In this document: piece after piece, positions 11,227 through 25,900 of the stretch
Position numbering within the stretch: the first letter of the stretch is position 1
Layout of the letters: each line of letters begins with the position of its first letter
From: Apostichopus japonicus
Taxonomy: Eukaryota > Echinodermata > Holothuroidea > Aspidochirotida > Stichopodidae
Assembly: GCF_037975245.1 (NCBI RefSeq)
Contig: NC_092577.1
Span: forward strand, 34,774,898 to 34,838,897
DNA length: 64,000 bases
Direction of reading: 5' to 3'
Notes under the pieces: generated by a model
The model's database searches: none
The model's input: only the letters and a program-made list of their open reading frames with translations
Told to the model about the DNA's origin: nothing
Program-made: the position numbers and the translations under genes

Positions 11227-13971
11227 GAACAATAATTGACTCCTTGATTTTATTATTTTTGATGAAGTTTACGTATTTGTTTCTCCTCTTCATTGGAGTT
11301 TTTATTTTTCCATAAAGTGTTTAATGGAAACCTTCAAAAAGTTTTTTTTTTTCTATTCCTGACAAAGAAATATAAACTACACATATTCGTTGTATTTTTG
11401 TATCCTGTTTGGTCGATCTTAGGACGGCCCACCATGGTGTCACAAATGTTAAATTTTAAAATTGAATGTGATTCCATCAAAGTTCTTGAATATTTGCCGA
11501 TTCTGCACCCCTCACATAATTATCTCTGCAGATTAGATGCGAGATCAAAAATTGATAAAAATTAAAATGTAAGTAAAGCACTTATTTTGTCACATGGTTT
11601 GCGGCCTAACTAACAAGACAGAAGCGAGATACAGTCTTCATTACCACTTTGGGATTATTATAATTAGCGTGCTAATTATTTTTTGCTGTCGTCTTCAACT
11701 GATATGATTTTATGATTGGCCAAGTCAGAAAGGAAAAGCAAAAGACTTTGTCTCACCCGGTAGTGAAAAGTAAAATTTGATAGAGCCCTTCAGTGCCCAG
11801 CACAAATGAACTGACAGTCAAATTTAGGAGACCATTTCTTAATATTGTTGCATCCTAAATTTAAAGAATACTGAAGATTAATTAGTGATTATATGGCTGC
11901 AGGACTATCAATACTCACATGCAAAGGTAGGGTTAGGGTAGAAACAATCTAGTCTGCACTCCCCTCCCCCACTCCCTAATCCCCACGCAGAAGAATTTGC
12001 TGCCATTATTAACAGTGACGTAATGGAGATAAAAGTGTACTAAGTTATTATGGTTATAAAGTACCCATTTGCTTTTACAATGCAAAGGGTGACTGGCATG
12101 TTTCTTTTGAATGCCAAAGTGAGGGTTTCTTTGTTTGATGCTCCTTCAACCAAGTGTTTTTCGTAACCTGCACCCCGGGTCAAGAAACTCTGTTTGCGCC
12201 CCAGGATCAAGAAGTTTTTACAGGATAAACTTTTTAGTAGGATCAAGCAACTGTTTGCACCCCAGGGGTAGAAGACATTTATTATTACAATTTGCTGTGC
12301 CATCTTCCAAATTGAATTTTAGGACTTAATATTTTATTAAAGAAGTTTAGAGTAACTTTCTCAAAGATATAAGGTACAATATTTTGGTTCGTGGGTACGC
12401 TGTCTTCTCTGAAGTAGTCAGAATTCATGAATGGCATAATTTGCTCATATTTGCCCAAAAATCCTCAGTCAGTTTTTAGCTGACCACCATGTGATTATCC
12501 CTAAAAATATTACTTTATGCTGAAAACTCATAATTCAGTCAATTCATGTCAAAGGTCTTTTTTTCTTAGTATACAGAAGCAAACTAACTTTGGTCTTAGT
12601 TATAGGGTGGCTTGTGATCTGACCAAAGTAAGAATTTTGTGGTAATTAATCAACAGTGGTGATGATAGTATATTTAGACATAGCTAATGACAACACATTT
12701 GCAGAACTTTCAATCTTTTATTTCCCATATAATGTACAAATATTTCCATATTTGTCACTGTATATCCTTAAAATTTGAATTTACTGGGAGAACAGGAATC
12801 TACTCCACATTGCATTGCCATCATTTCACCTCAATCCCTTTCCCAGTTTTTGGAATGCTGAAAATTGTTTAAAAACTAATTCAGATAGTCTTCTCAAGGA
12901 GGTTCTCAACATCTGAATCAATACTGTTCGTTAATGAACTTGTTAAATTGATATGACAGTGTCTCGATAAGGGAAAATCCTCCACAGGTGACTTTGAATC
13001 GCTAATTGAAATTGGAATGTAAGTGGCCTATTAATATGACTTTTCTAGCATATTTGGTGACAAAACTAGTGACCATTTTGTAGGCAAAATGGTATCGTAA
13101 CATACCAATGTGAAAGATTAACAAAGTTTTTGCAAATGCTGAGATTATTTGTGTGTGTATGGTTTTAGAGAAATATGTTTTTCTCTTTTTTTTTTCTGTT
13201 TTCTTGTTTGCTGTAACTGTAACATGATGATTTCTATGCAGCTAGTGTTATTATGCCTTGCTAAGTATTTAATCATTTACTACAGAAGGTTTATATTGAT
13301 ATAAACCCAAATAAAAATCAAACTATATACTAAATTAATGCAGTGTTATTTGCTGTCCTTTGTTAGCCCAGTTATATGGAACATTCCCGCACTCGAACCT
13401 TTTTCAGACATTCTTCCAAACCGTGTAAAGTTTACAACACGCAAAGTCGTAAACATTTTCAACATTTAAATTACACGAATGCAGTTAAAATGATGGGAAT
13501 GATTTCACAATTTTGCACCAAACTCCCCCAAAATGGTAATTAACTGACAATAATTGTGGTCCCCTTACCTTCCCCTCCTTCCCCAAGAAATCTGGCTACA
13601 GGTGCCTGCATATACCATATAGTTGAAGCTTCTTCCATCAACCCCCCCCCCCCCCTTCCCTGCCCAACCCTCCCTCCTACTATGCAATGCCAACGATCGG
13701 CTGATATATTCCTGACAATAAATCTTCCTATTAAAAGACTTCGTTACAGCTTCATAAAATTGAAGGTGTCTCCCACATACAGCGAGAGTCGCGGACCCGA
13801 AGAAATTGATTTATGGATATCGCTAATGTTGCCTCTTAGCCTGTAATCAATGTTTGTTTATATCTAGCAATTTCGTAAGTTTGGATTATGACATCTTTCA
13901 TTGGTGAGTAATCGTACACACAGCGAAAATATTGCCGAAGAGAGTTCATACGAGCATGATACCGTCCAATC
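11227..13971. other. Intergenic region between SPAG1 and NKAIN
   Basis: Holds the presumed SPAG1 3' UTR and the NKAIN promoter/5' UTR. I see no convincing open frame, RNA gene or transposon end. A poly-C tract lies near 13631-13660 and a 20-bp palindrome (GGTTTATATTGATATAAACC) near 13288-13307. No clear AATAAA lies close to the SPAG1 stop. Transcript ends and the promoter cannot be fixed from sequence alone. Confidence 0.5.
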
Positions 13972-16900
13972 ATGACGGGCAGAACGGACGAAGAAAATGG
14001 CAAAACAGCCAAATTTTGTTCGAAAGAGTGCTCTTTAACGACTGTTTGTATTCTTCAATTGGTGAGTATTGAATTATTTTCTTACGATTTACTTGACTTT
14101 TACACATACTCGAAGTAGGCCCCTATCGTGCAGTGGTGTCTCAGTGCAGTGGTGTCTTACTTATTATACAATAAATCGACCTTTAATGGTCTTAGCCTAA
14201 GTTTGATTCTCTCAACACTGATTCAAAGTTTCTTATGGTAACACCAATGTCAAAATTAAAATTATTGCCGCTTTTTGCCGCTGTGAGAAACGTTCGTTCC
14301 ATTGGCGAAAAGTAGATCGATTTATAGCATGTAGTTATAAAGAAAAGGGCAGGTTATATTCATTCTTTACTATTTATTCAATCTAGGCTATATCCCTGGC
14401 CTGAGTAAGTCGAGTGTAACAAAATGTCTTTTTGCTGGTCTTGAGAATTTTTCGGCTAACTTTCTAGAATGGAGATGCAGCTTTAACTTGCATATACGCT
14501 TATTCTTAGTATTCTGATTAATCATTTGGTATGCTACAAACCAGTTTTTCTTTTTCTTTTCTCCATTTTTTTCTCATAATTTTGCATGTCTTAATTTGCT
14601 TTATTTTACTTTATTTTACTACTTATTTGTTTTGTTTTCAGCCTGTATCCATTGCTCAATGAGGCCAGCATTTAGTCTATAGATATCAATGTTTAATGTC
14701 TTTTTTCTTAGCTTGAACATTTAAGTATGTCCTTTGTCACTATCAGTGTCATATTTTTCTTTAATATAATTAAACATTTTGGTGCTTAGGCTATAAACTA
14801 TCCAACATACAACACATGCTATGCATACTGTATATTCTGCATCACAATTAACATCATACCAAAGTAAATTTCTAAGGGTAGCAGCTTAAGTTGAACGATA
14901 AAAGGTAACAATTAACTGTAATCATCTGTATTTGTGAAAGAGGGGAGGGGACTTGTCAGTCTCTTCAAGCCAGGAGAAAATAATTAGTGGAGAGGATCTT
15001 CAAGCTCGTTTGAAGAGCTTTTGTACGTGTTCCTTCAAGTACTAATTGTGTTTCATTCAGCTAACCTTCCCTTCTTGTTTGTGAAGCCTGTTCTTTAAAG
15101 AATATACAGTGAACTTGAAGAAAACAATGTGAACATGTACATATAACCTGCTCTGCAATTAGTGTCTTAACATGTATAATGTGGTGTGACAATGTTAGCT
15201 ATACATGTATCTGCTGTTAGCAATGTTTTGTCACTTTTAGTCCATGTGAAAAACCAAAGTATCCATTCCTTATTGCCTAAATGAGGTACAATACTTTATT
15301 CATTCTGGGATATACTGTACTATATGTGTGTGTTGCACCAGTATTGTGCTCAATTCTATGAATTACGCTAAAATTCTAAAATAGTGCTCATATTCGCCGT
15401 GTAACACACTTGTAGGTTTCTCCTGTACACTGAGCAATGAACAGTGGTATTATAAATTATATGTACAACAAATTTTGTTTGTAGTCTGCACCCTGTTCAC
15501 CAGAAGAATTTTAGAAAATATACTGTAGGGTACAGATAACATATTTTCATATTAAAGGCTTGTACAGTAACATTTGGCTATGTTATTCGTGGCTGAAAAT
15601 GACACTTTTTTTTAACCATATGTCCTGTATTAACAACACAATAAAGCCCCACTTTTAGTCCTTCACTCAGAACTGTGCTGGTGTCTCTACATCCCAACCC
15701 TTACCCCCCACACCCCCCTCCCCTCCCATCGAGCCTCCACAACTTCTGTATGAAATCACCCACTGTCAAAGTTGTATATTCATAGCTTTAGGGCTGAACT
15801 TCCCTGTTACTTGTTGTCTGTGGTATGTGCTGTGACAGTGTTTTACTTTGTGTGCCTGGCACAGTTTTGAAATATTTCCATGAACATTGTATCTGGGGAG
15901 TTGTGATTTAGCTGTTTTTTTGTTGTAACTGTGGCTATGGGTTAGTTGAGCAGGAAATGACCTCCTTAAGGTAGTCAATGTATATTCTAATTTGTTTGGT
16001 TCTCCCAAAGGTATCATTCTGGATAGCAGTATGTTGTAAATTTGAAATCCTAGAATTTAAAGGGAGGTGGTGAATGTAGGGAATAAGATAGTAATGCATT
16101 GCAAATTACATACATGTTGTTATGTGGTTAATACAAAGATGTATATCGAGCTAGTTTTGTACACAGGAATCATTGCATTTTATGATAGAAACACATTGAA
16201 AGTCTTTAAAACTGCTATGCAAACTTTGAACCCTAAAATTATTCCCTGGGGGGCATAAAGTCTAGTATTTAAAGTCTTGGAAGTTGGAACAGATTTATAG
16301 TATTTGCATAGTTAGTACAGGTAACAGAAATGTCTTGGGCAAGTGATGGCAGTAACTTGTAGTGTAAGTTTCTTATCTACATTAACAGTCATCAGTATAT
16401 GTCATGAATGTAAAGTCTTACCAATGCTGTACAGTATGCAAGCAATTGCTAACATTTTTCAAATGTATGCGAGCATTCTGAACTGTACCTTCTTGGAGCC
16501 AGTGCATATATGCAGTTTGATATAATGATGACGAAAACGATGATATTCACAATATTATTGCCAGACATGGTACAGTATGGACGAACTGTTTACACTTTAC
16601 AGTACTTTGTTAGATGGATATTTCTGACAATTAAATGAGTATAATAGATACTGTGCCTGACAAATTCCTAGGAAGATTAATATGGGTTATGACTGACCAA
16701 TAGTTGTCTTTAGAACTAGCATTTTTGTTTGGGGGCAGGTGGTGGGAGGTTCAAGTAGTTGTCATCAGGGCGGGAAATTATTGAGTCTGAAAAATTGCAA
16801 ATTACAATTTAGTGGGGGTAAAATAAAACTAACTATAAAATAAGAATGGTATTGGGATCTCCACCAGTGTGTGATTGCCAAAATTTCTTTGCTTAATTCA

Positions 16901-19888
16901 TAGCTTTTATGGCATTTTAAGTTGGTCGATTAGAGGAAAATAGAATTATTAAATTTATTGACATAATGTATCGTATGGAAGCAATTTGCATCCTTTGTGT
17001 GCAGCTTTAAAATACCCTTTAGAGAATTGTAATATTTACCATTTGTTCATGTATCTTGGGTGGTCCTATCAACTGAATAATTTCACTTACAAAGTTTATT
17101 ACAGTTCAAAACTTCATGAACATAACTAACCTACAGGGTAGAAGGATATAACTGACCTATAAAACTTTTTAAATTTGCCATTTTATTCCCTACAGATGAT
17201 CTATTTTAGATTTAAATTAAAACTGAATTATTGATTGACTGTGGCCTTAATATTATGGTGCCTTACTTGACCAATAAAAGTAGTCTTCCTCAGTTTACTG
17301 TAGCGGCCCTCCACCACCAGGTGAGGTGTTAGGGGTCCTCCACCACCAGGGGAGGTGTAAGGGGTCCCCCACCCCCACCCCTATCCCTCACAGCCTCTGA
17401 ACTGTCTGATGAACACACACCACCACACTCTCACAACTTCTATTTTATGATGTCACATTGTTATGACCATGATCGAAAAAAAGAGTCATGAAAGCCAATA
17501 ATATCAACCGTTATATAAAATCTAACAAATTGCATTCACCTAAATTGATGAATGCACAAATCATTGAGTCGCAAATAAGGGGTCTTGTTTCCATCCATTA
17601 AACCAAAGTTTTTTCTCTCCGTTGAACTCTTATTTCCTCTTAAGGCATTTGTTTTAGCATGTTTCATCACACTAAACAAATACTTTAAAATATCATCTTC
17701 ATCTTCAATCTTGGGTCACACTTTTGTAATTTATTAGGGAAACCATTCAAATGTAGCATTTGTGCTTTATATGTCAGTATTTGCACTAATAGTGCATCTG
17801 ACTCGCTGCTGGGGAAGGAGAATGACCTTGTCTGAAGTGATTCTCTTTATTGTGATATATGACAGATATATACTGATCGATATTGATAGATATATTGATA
17901 GATGCTGTCATAGTGCAAACTGTTGGGTTCAGTGAATCATGCAGAGTTCTATGTTAGATCATGGAGTTCTCTTCTAACTCCATGGTTAGATCAATGGGGA
18001 GACCTGGGTTGATGATTAGAGGATAGGAGTCCTTTGGAAACCAAATGATTTTCATTAAATGACACCACCAAAGTGGCTGTTAAAAGAACATATGGTACTT
18101 GTACAGTATCCTTTAGAACTAAGAAGTTGCAGGAACTGTATTGTACTACAGTGTGTAAGTACTGTACTCTATACATGAGTAATACTAAAGGGCATGCAAT
18201 ATTTTTGTTTTAACTCTTAATACAATAGGATGTACAGTAACATTGGTTGTTAAAACTTTCTGCCCTCTTCCCAGTCCTCTCCCACTCCTTTTGTCCCTTT
18301 CCCCCCCCCCCTCATTTGCCCTTCATTCCCAGTTAAGATAGTAGAACTAATTTGATGTTTACCCTGTGGCCTGGGCTTACCCGTTATGGTTCTAGCACTG
18401 TAGTCCTAGTGTTCAAATATATCATATTTACACCATCATACAGTATTTCTTATACCTCGATTGTCTCTCTTAGAAGAGAAATTAGTTTTTACCACAAGAT
18501 GTGTTTTTATTTTCCCCTTTTTCCGCTTTGTCAAGAACAATTGATGTGTCGAGCGTTCTGATGAAAATACATCTCAGCAATTCTCAAACACTACCATGTC
18601 TTGTTGTTCTTGCCTATATCAGGCGCTAAGAATAATAATACAGTTGGTCGAGTGCGTAAATAAATACAAAACAAACGAGATGGTCTGGCTATGTATGACA
18701 GAGATGGATTTGGGGAATCATGAGTTTTAAAAAGCTCAATAAGTCACACTTCAATATGTCATGGGGAGTGTTATTCAGTCACACCCATAGACAATAGCAC
18801 AATAGTGATGTATCAATACAGGCCTATAAAGTAAAGTAATACACCACACAGACAGTGCTCACAATGGTGTTTGAACTGCAGTGCAATTACAGTACAACAT
18901 CAATTACAGTACAGGATAGGTATTGCCTAATGACAACACTATATGTGTATGCAAGCCTCTGGTGCCATTTAATACACCCTTAGACTTAACAAAGAAAGGA
19001 TTGGTGGCAGGTTTGGGGAGGGGGACACTTTTTCCCTCCCATCTTCATGCGATATAGCCACTCTTAGTACCTACTTTTTTCCACATTTCAAGATGATATT
19101 TACTAAATCATATCTGAAGGTCAGCTGTACTATTCATCTGATTGTAAATTAATAAAATTCTGCAGAAAATACAGCTTTTGTTAGATTGATAGTACAGTAC
19201 ATTGCAAGGGAACTTAACTGTTCATAGCATTGTAAGATAAATCCAAACTGATGAAACAAGATTGTTTATTAATATTTTTCATGGATATATAATATATTAC
19301 TTTAGTCTGTAAGTTGCCTGCATGTGAACTGACACTACATATATATATGTACAGTACATCTGTACATGGATACAAATTACATGTATATATACATGTAATT
19401 TGTATCCATGTACAGATGTACTGTACTGTGTATACCATAGGGAATAGCTGTCATCCACAAGATATTATTGACAAAACCAAGACGCCCTTGGGAACATTTC
19501 TGGATATTACTAAAAGGGGAAAGAAAGAATAAAGAAAAAAAGTGGAGAAAGGTCACATAGATTAAATTTTTTTTCACACTGTGTGTAGATGTTGACAACC
19601 ATATAGATACAAGTACATGCATGTCTTGTAGAAATGTATTTCATCCATCATCATGTTAATACTGTCACACGCAGTGACAGGCCTGGTTATCTCATATTTA
19701 CAGCAGTCACCCCTCCCCACCCCTCTGACTTGATAGGCACTGTGTACTGAGTCAATGCAAGTCTTGATGTTATTTATGATGCCCATAGTAAAGTCAGATA
19801 TGACTTTACTTTTACCCAATAAAGTGTTTTATTAAACAGAACAAATGTTTCTATTTTAAAGGTAGTCAAAATATATTATTATATTATA

Positions 19889-19926
<38 letters not shown>

Positions 19927-22900
19927 AGTCCCAAAATTATAGCATGCTATAATTGCTAGAAGTTTTCAAAAAGTACTTTCCTGGAGGTCTTTACTCTCCA
20001 AATTGTTTTAGTGATTTTTAAGGAACACCTAAGAAAATATCCTCAAAGGTTGTAATAAAAACAGTTTAAGAATTTTGACTTAAGGTTACCATATTTGAAT
20101 ATATCTAGCATATTTGTGGCCAATACAGCATACCTTTCAGAGAGCATTATAAGAGGCCTTGTCAAGTTTTATCATGCTTAAATAACATGTTTAAACATCA
20201 TCAATATTGCTCCCAAAAATGCTAGAGAGTCTGATAATGGTCACACATGCTCTTAATTTCAACCAGCAGTTTACTGCAACATTATAAGTAGTCCTCTCCA
20301 TACTGAGAAAGTCCACATTGAGATATCACCTCTTCTTATATATTATCTCTTATGTATTATCTCTGATATTGCTGAATGTGAAGTAATAATTTGGAGCCTC
20401 TAAAATGATAGTACTTTTTTACAACTTCTGGAGCTATACTTAGCATACTAAAATTTTGATGCAAATGTTTCTGAAGGTGGTACTTTTAATATTGGAAGCT
20501 CAATTGTTATATAGCACAATTGTAGATTCCTCTCAGGTTTACCTTTCATCAATATGTAGGAATATGACTTTAACTAGTATGCATTGATATCAATCTCTGG
20601 CACAATCCTTTGATTCACCGAACAAAATGTTTTTACGACCAACTTTTAGGCTGTGTCCCATAGTTTTTTTTCGGACTGTCGCTTTAAAGTAAATTTTTCT
20701 CCCATTATGTACATGGATTTAAAATGGACTTAAATCAGAAAAGATCTCAAGACTCCAGAGGTTCCTTTGACTGCTTACAGAACATGCTTGGACATCTTAA
20801 AAAAATCTCACAGAGTATTCGTGGCATGTTTTGTTTAATCTTAAATGCCTGTCATTCTGTTATTTATTATCATTGGTCCTAATACAGTCTTCACTTGAAC
20901 ATCTGTGCTTCCAACACAAAATAATCCAGGATTGATGTGTACAGAATACCACTCAACACTTCGAGAGCTCTGATAATCTGTGAATGGAAAACTGCAGCCA
21001 AAAGTGAAACAGTTGTGGTGTCAAGGATTTATTTTGGATAGGTTAAATACCAGGGCTGCTGTACGAAATGTGGTAAAAGGATCGTTGGTCTGTTTTGGAA
21101 TGGTTATAGCGTACGAGGTCAATACAACAATTGGCTAGATATAATATATGCTAAAATGGTTGAACAGTTTTATAATCTTTTACAGGAATATTCTTTTCAG
21201 TATTTTTTGTTGTTGACAGTTTTGGAATATATCTATTTTGTTTGATATAAATAATTTTGTGACTTTCTTTGTGTTGGCAAGTTTTGAGTATATCACCAGA
21301 TACATAAGCTGGTTGAGACATATATTTCTTGATCTGCATTACAATCTTGAACATTTAGAGATTCTACCCGATATTACTTATCATCTGCATATATTTAATA
21401 GAATTCGATTAGAATTTCATCAAAGTTCATCAGTATAGCTCTGTGAAAGGTAAAGCTGACAATGGACCTTTCCCTAGGGGGACAACAATGCTTATTTATG
21501 ATTTGTCAGATAATCCCTAAGTTTTAAGTTTCATTAGCCTTGACACCAACCATTCGAGAAATCTTCCAGTCAGTGCATAATCCAAGGATCTTCGACAAAC
21601 CTATGTATAAAATCACACATTGTTTGGGGAGCACAGTGTTAAATGCACACTAGAAACATCTGGCAAAAGGATCTTGGATGCTTGTTATGTCCATGGTTTA
21701 AAGTAAGGAACAAGGCTGCCCTGTCAGGTCAACATGTATTTGTGTGGCTGGAAACAAGTGTACTATTATATAGGAACACCAAAATAAAAAAAAATGAATA
21801 AATAAATAAAAAATCACTCTTATTTTCAACTATCCCTTCTCCTTCATCATACTCATCCAGTATCGCTTCACAAATTTGCATAGGTACAAAATGGTCAAAT
21901 CCATCTGTTAGCAGTTTTTTTGACATGTACAGTACAGTACCATAGAATTTTAATAACTCCATAACCTTCAAACCTGCTACACAAATTTGAAACATTAAAT
22001 TATCCCTGTAAGTAAGAGCTTGTACCATACGGAATCAAAAACCAAATAACTTGCATTTTCTACAATATACATGAGAACCTACTTTTACAGTCATCAGTAT
22101 TGACCCCAAATTTCAGTTCGCTTAAAAATTGCTAGAAATTGTAAAAAAAGTCCTTTCCTGAAGGCTCTGATTCCTCTAACTTTTCACAGATGTTCAGGAA
22201 TATTAAAACTAGACAAATAAATTGGTCGGTGTGGATAACTATACGTTTAGTGCGGGGAGTTAATATTCTTGTTAAATGTGGTCGTGAGTGACCATTGATG
22301 TGAGTTTCTGGCATATTATGGGGGATCAATTTACTTGTGACCTTGATCTTAGATGAACCTGTGGAAATTAACTGATCATACAGTGTGTAAGGAAAGGTTT
22401 AACATTGGTTGACAGTTGAGCTGTATGCAGTAGATGTACAGTCATGCATACATGTATTGTACAATAAATCCAGACCGAAGTACACAACAGTACAAAGAGA
22501 GTACTGGATACAACTAAAATTGCAGCCAATATTCCTTTATGTTATTTCTGCTGTGGTATGCTTGTAAACAACAACCATGGCTAAGTTGTACTGGTTTTCT
22601 TCAAACAGTGCTGCGATGTGGTCTGTTGATGTATAACATACTGTACTGTAGTGACTCACTACAGTACAGTATGTTAAATATACACAGACCACATAGCTAG
22701 TGAGTTACACAATAATGAAGGTCATAATTAAGTGTTCACATTGTATCTACAGTACAGTACTTGGCAGTTTTTAAGGTTTTTGACAAATCAAAACTAAGAA
22801 CTGAAAATGTTATGTCTATAAAAAACTAATCACTACATCCTGTACATCTTTGCATGTGTTGTGTATTAACAACTTGTCAATTTGATATAGCATTTTGTGG

Positions 22901-25900
22901 TTTTTACTAGTCTAAAAATATACCTAAATTATTGCCAAACGCATCCTTTAAAAGTACAGTACAGTAGTATGATTCTGTGACCAATTGATGTCAGAGACCA
23001 ATGGGCTTACAGACTTTACAGTGTCCCAGAGAGTTACTGTACATCCAGTACAGGTCTACTGACATAGTAGCTCACACCCACTCTGCTGTGATTTGTATCA
23101 GCTCTGTGTTATTTGTATAACTACTTAAAATGAATGAGAATTGATCTATGATTATATCTTCTGATCGTGGGGCAGGATAAATGAGGTTATGAAGTACCTC
23201 AGACAAAAGATAAAATTTGAACTCTATTCCCTGGAGTGTTGTATTCTAACAGTAGTCCCCAAATGAGAGAGTTTATGTTACATAAATTTGTGTGGCAAGG
23301 TATATTGTATAGGTTGAGAAAATACAGCAGTGTAAAGCCAATGGAAACCAGTCCATACAGTGGAGTATCTCACCTCCAAATTGTTATTGGCATTATAACT
23401 GTTAGGAAATAGCTCCCTAGCTAATTGACAATATTATAAACATTAAAACTTTCACTGTTCTGTATCTAATATATGGAACTGCCTGTCATCTCCCACATGA
23501 ATAAGTAAGCCTACTTTGTCATGAGAGTTTAGTATCAAATGGCTGTAAAAAGATTATTATTATTTTTTTTTTATCAACATGAGCTCAAAATAAAAAGTAC
23601 TATTAAATCAAAATGGTAATGATAGTAAATAAAAGTCAAAGAATGTGACAGATTTGCCAACCTCTCCTGGTTTTACAAGAAGTCTCTGACTTTCTTTAGA
23701 GGTATGTAATCTAACACTCTCCATATTTCATGTGCTTAAATTCTGTTAGTACATCCCTGGCAACATTTGGCTGAAATTTAAGATTGCTTTTGATGCACAT
23801 TTTGAGACAGTTGTTAAATACAGAATGAAACAGAACTCTTATGAACCATCGTCTGCCAATTCATGACTATGTTAAAAGCTTGAGGAAATTCAAACCTACT
23901 GTACAAACTCTCGTAACCCTAAATGACCTATGACATATCATTCGTTGAGGAAATTCTCACTCTCCTTCCCCCTCCACAATATACATACAATATGTTACAA
24001 TGTCACATAGTTTGGCAATCTTCAGCCAAGGACGTACTTTATGAGTATTAAATATCCATATTAAAACTGGACAATCTGTCAGCCAACTTTATGCCATCTG
24101 CTCTATGAATTGAGTTATTCTGACACAATTTTTTGCAATGATTTTTTTTGTTTTTTAATATATTAATTCTAAACAGAAGTTGAAATATACTTGGTACGGT
24201 CTTCAAGATCGTTTATCTTATCAGGTGATTAAAACAGCTAGATATTCTTGCAACCACACGAAAAGCATTCTGACTCATTTCACCCAGGTAAATACAGCAT
24301 TCATCTTCTATAGACCAAACAATACAACATATATACAGTATTATAAGAATGTTGTATTTATCAGTTTTGTTTGATTCAGTATAAATATCAATAATTTTGC
24401 CAGGTGATCTCCTCTATGGTTACAGTATCTATTGTTACGGTTAACAGGCCATTCAGGGTTTCATGTCATCAGAAATTTACAAGCAATTTTTACCCAAGGT
24501 TACGCACACAGTAATAATAAAGTGTCATACCATCTAATGTGTAGGTGCACTTGAATACTACAAGGTTGGTTCTAAGACATATTTTGACTTCAAACTATAT
24601 AGTGACAATATGCAACAACAAAATACAAGTTGGAAGAGGTTATTATTACATTATTATTATCTGTTGAATCCTGTTCAAGTTTGACATGAGTACTGTAGTT
24701 TTCTAAAAGAAGACTCAAACTAAACAATCGTCTTAAATATGACAGAGATCCTTGCGAAGAACAACTAACTCACCCAAACAGATAAGGTCTTTGAGTGATA
24801 ACTGTGTTCATTTTTAGTTAGTATCAGAAAAAGCTCATTCAAGTTAAGTCATGAATATTTATTATTGACTGTCATACCTTCAAATAACTGTTAAGTACCG
24901 TGTTGATCTCAAATTAACGACTCTTTGGCAGCCGAGACGACGAGCTGAAGAGGGCTGGACGGGAATCTCAAACTCTCAATGGTCGTTAGTTATCGAGAAA
25001 GAATTTGTCAATGTTTTCGAGCAGATGTTATCGTACACCGAGTTTTTAATTAAAATTGCACTGACAAATAGCATGCACATGTTTCACAAGCAGCTTTTGA
25101 TTGTTAGCTTATCTAGCGTTTTATTGCATCAGCAATGTTTTCGACAACAACATGCGTATGATACAGTAGGTGTATCTACAGTAGTACTATAAAGAGTAGT
25201 AGTACTTAAGTAGTATTGTATCTCTGAGCATTGAAATGATTCAGTTGTTGTCAAACGAAGACATCTTCAGTTTAGTCATAAATATTGTAATCATGAAATA
25301 AAGGAAGTCTTGGTTCAATTGCAACTTTGTAATGTTCACATCTCAAGATGTTAAGGATGACTAATTCCAGTTCATATATTTTCGGCTGTATATTAGTCAC
25401 AAGGGTGTCACTCATACGCTCGGCTTATGAGCTCATTTATAAGGGAAATAATCTTTCATTTGATTCTAAAAAAAAAAATCAACGCGACACTTTTGGTGTT
25501 TTACTAGCCCTTCAGGAACAGTACTAGATGAATGCATCTAGTGCTAATGACTTATAAACCTGAATAAAAAACTGACTCAAGTATATAAGTTTTTTTGATC
25601 TATTTACATTTTTATGATAACTCTGGTCATTAAGTGAAAACAGACTGGAGGCAAGTGTCTTAATACATGATACAAATTTATATATTAAATCAGTATGTCA
25701 TGAAAGTTTCGGAAAAAATTTACTGCATAATAAAATTTGTAAGTATCTATAGAATGACGCAGTTCTTAATATCTTTAAGAAAAATTTTGTTTTGGACATC
25801 ACCTAACTGTTCAATTTTGTCACTGTTATTCTTTATGAATATTCTAAAATTAAATGTATCCATCAGTTTTGCATAAATCGTCAAACGTTGAGGTTATTCA

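Noticed and set aside
19856-20692. Possible further TTAA element (TTAAAGGTAGTCA ... GACTGTCGCTTTAA)
   Set aside because: The end match is weak and gapped, and no clear internal similarity to the accepted TTAA elements was seen.
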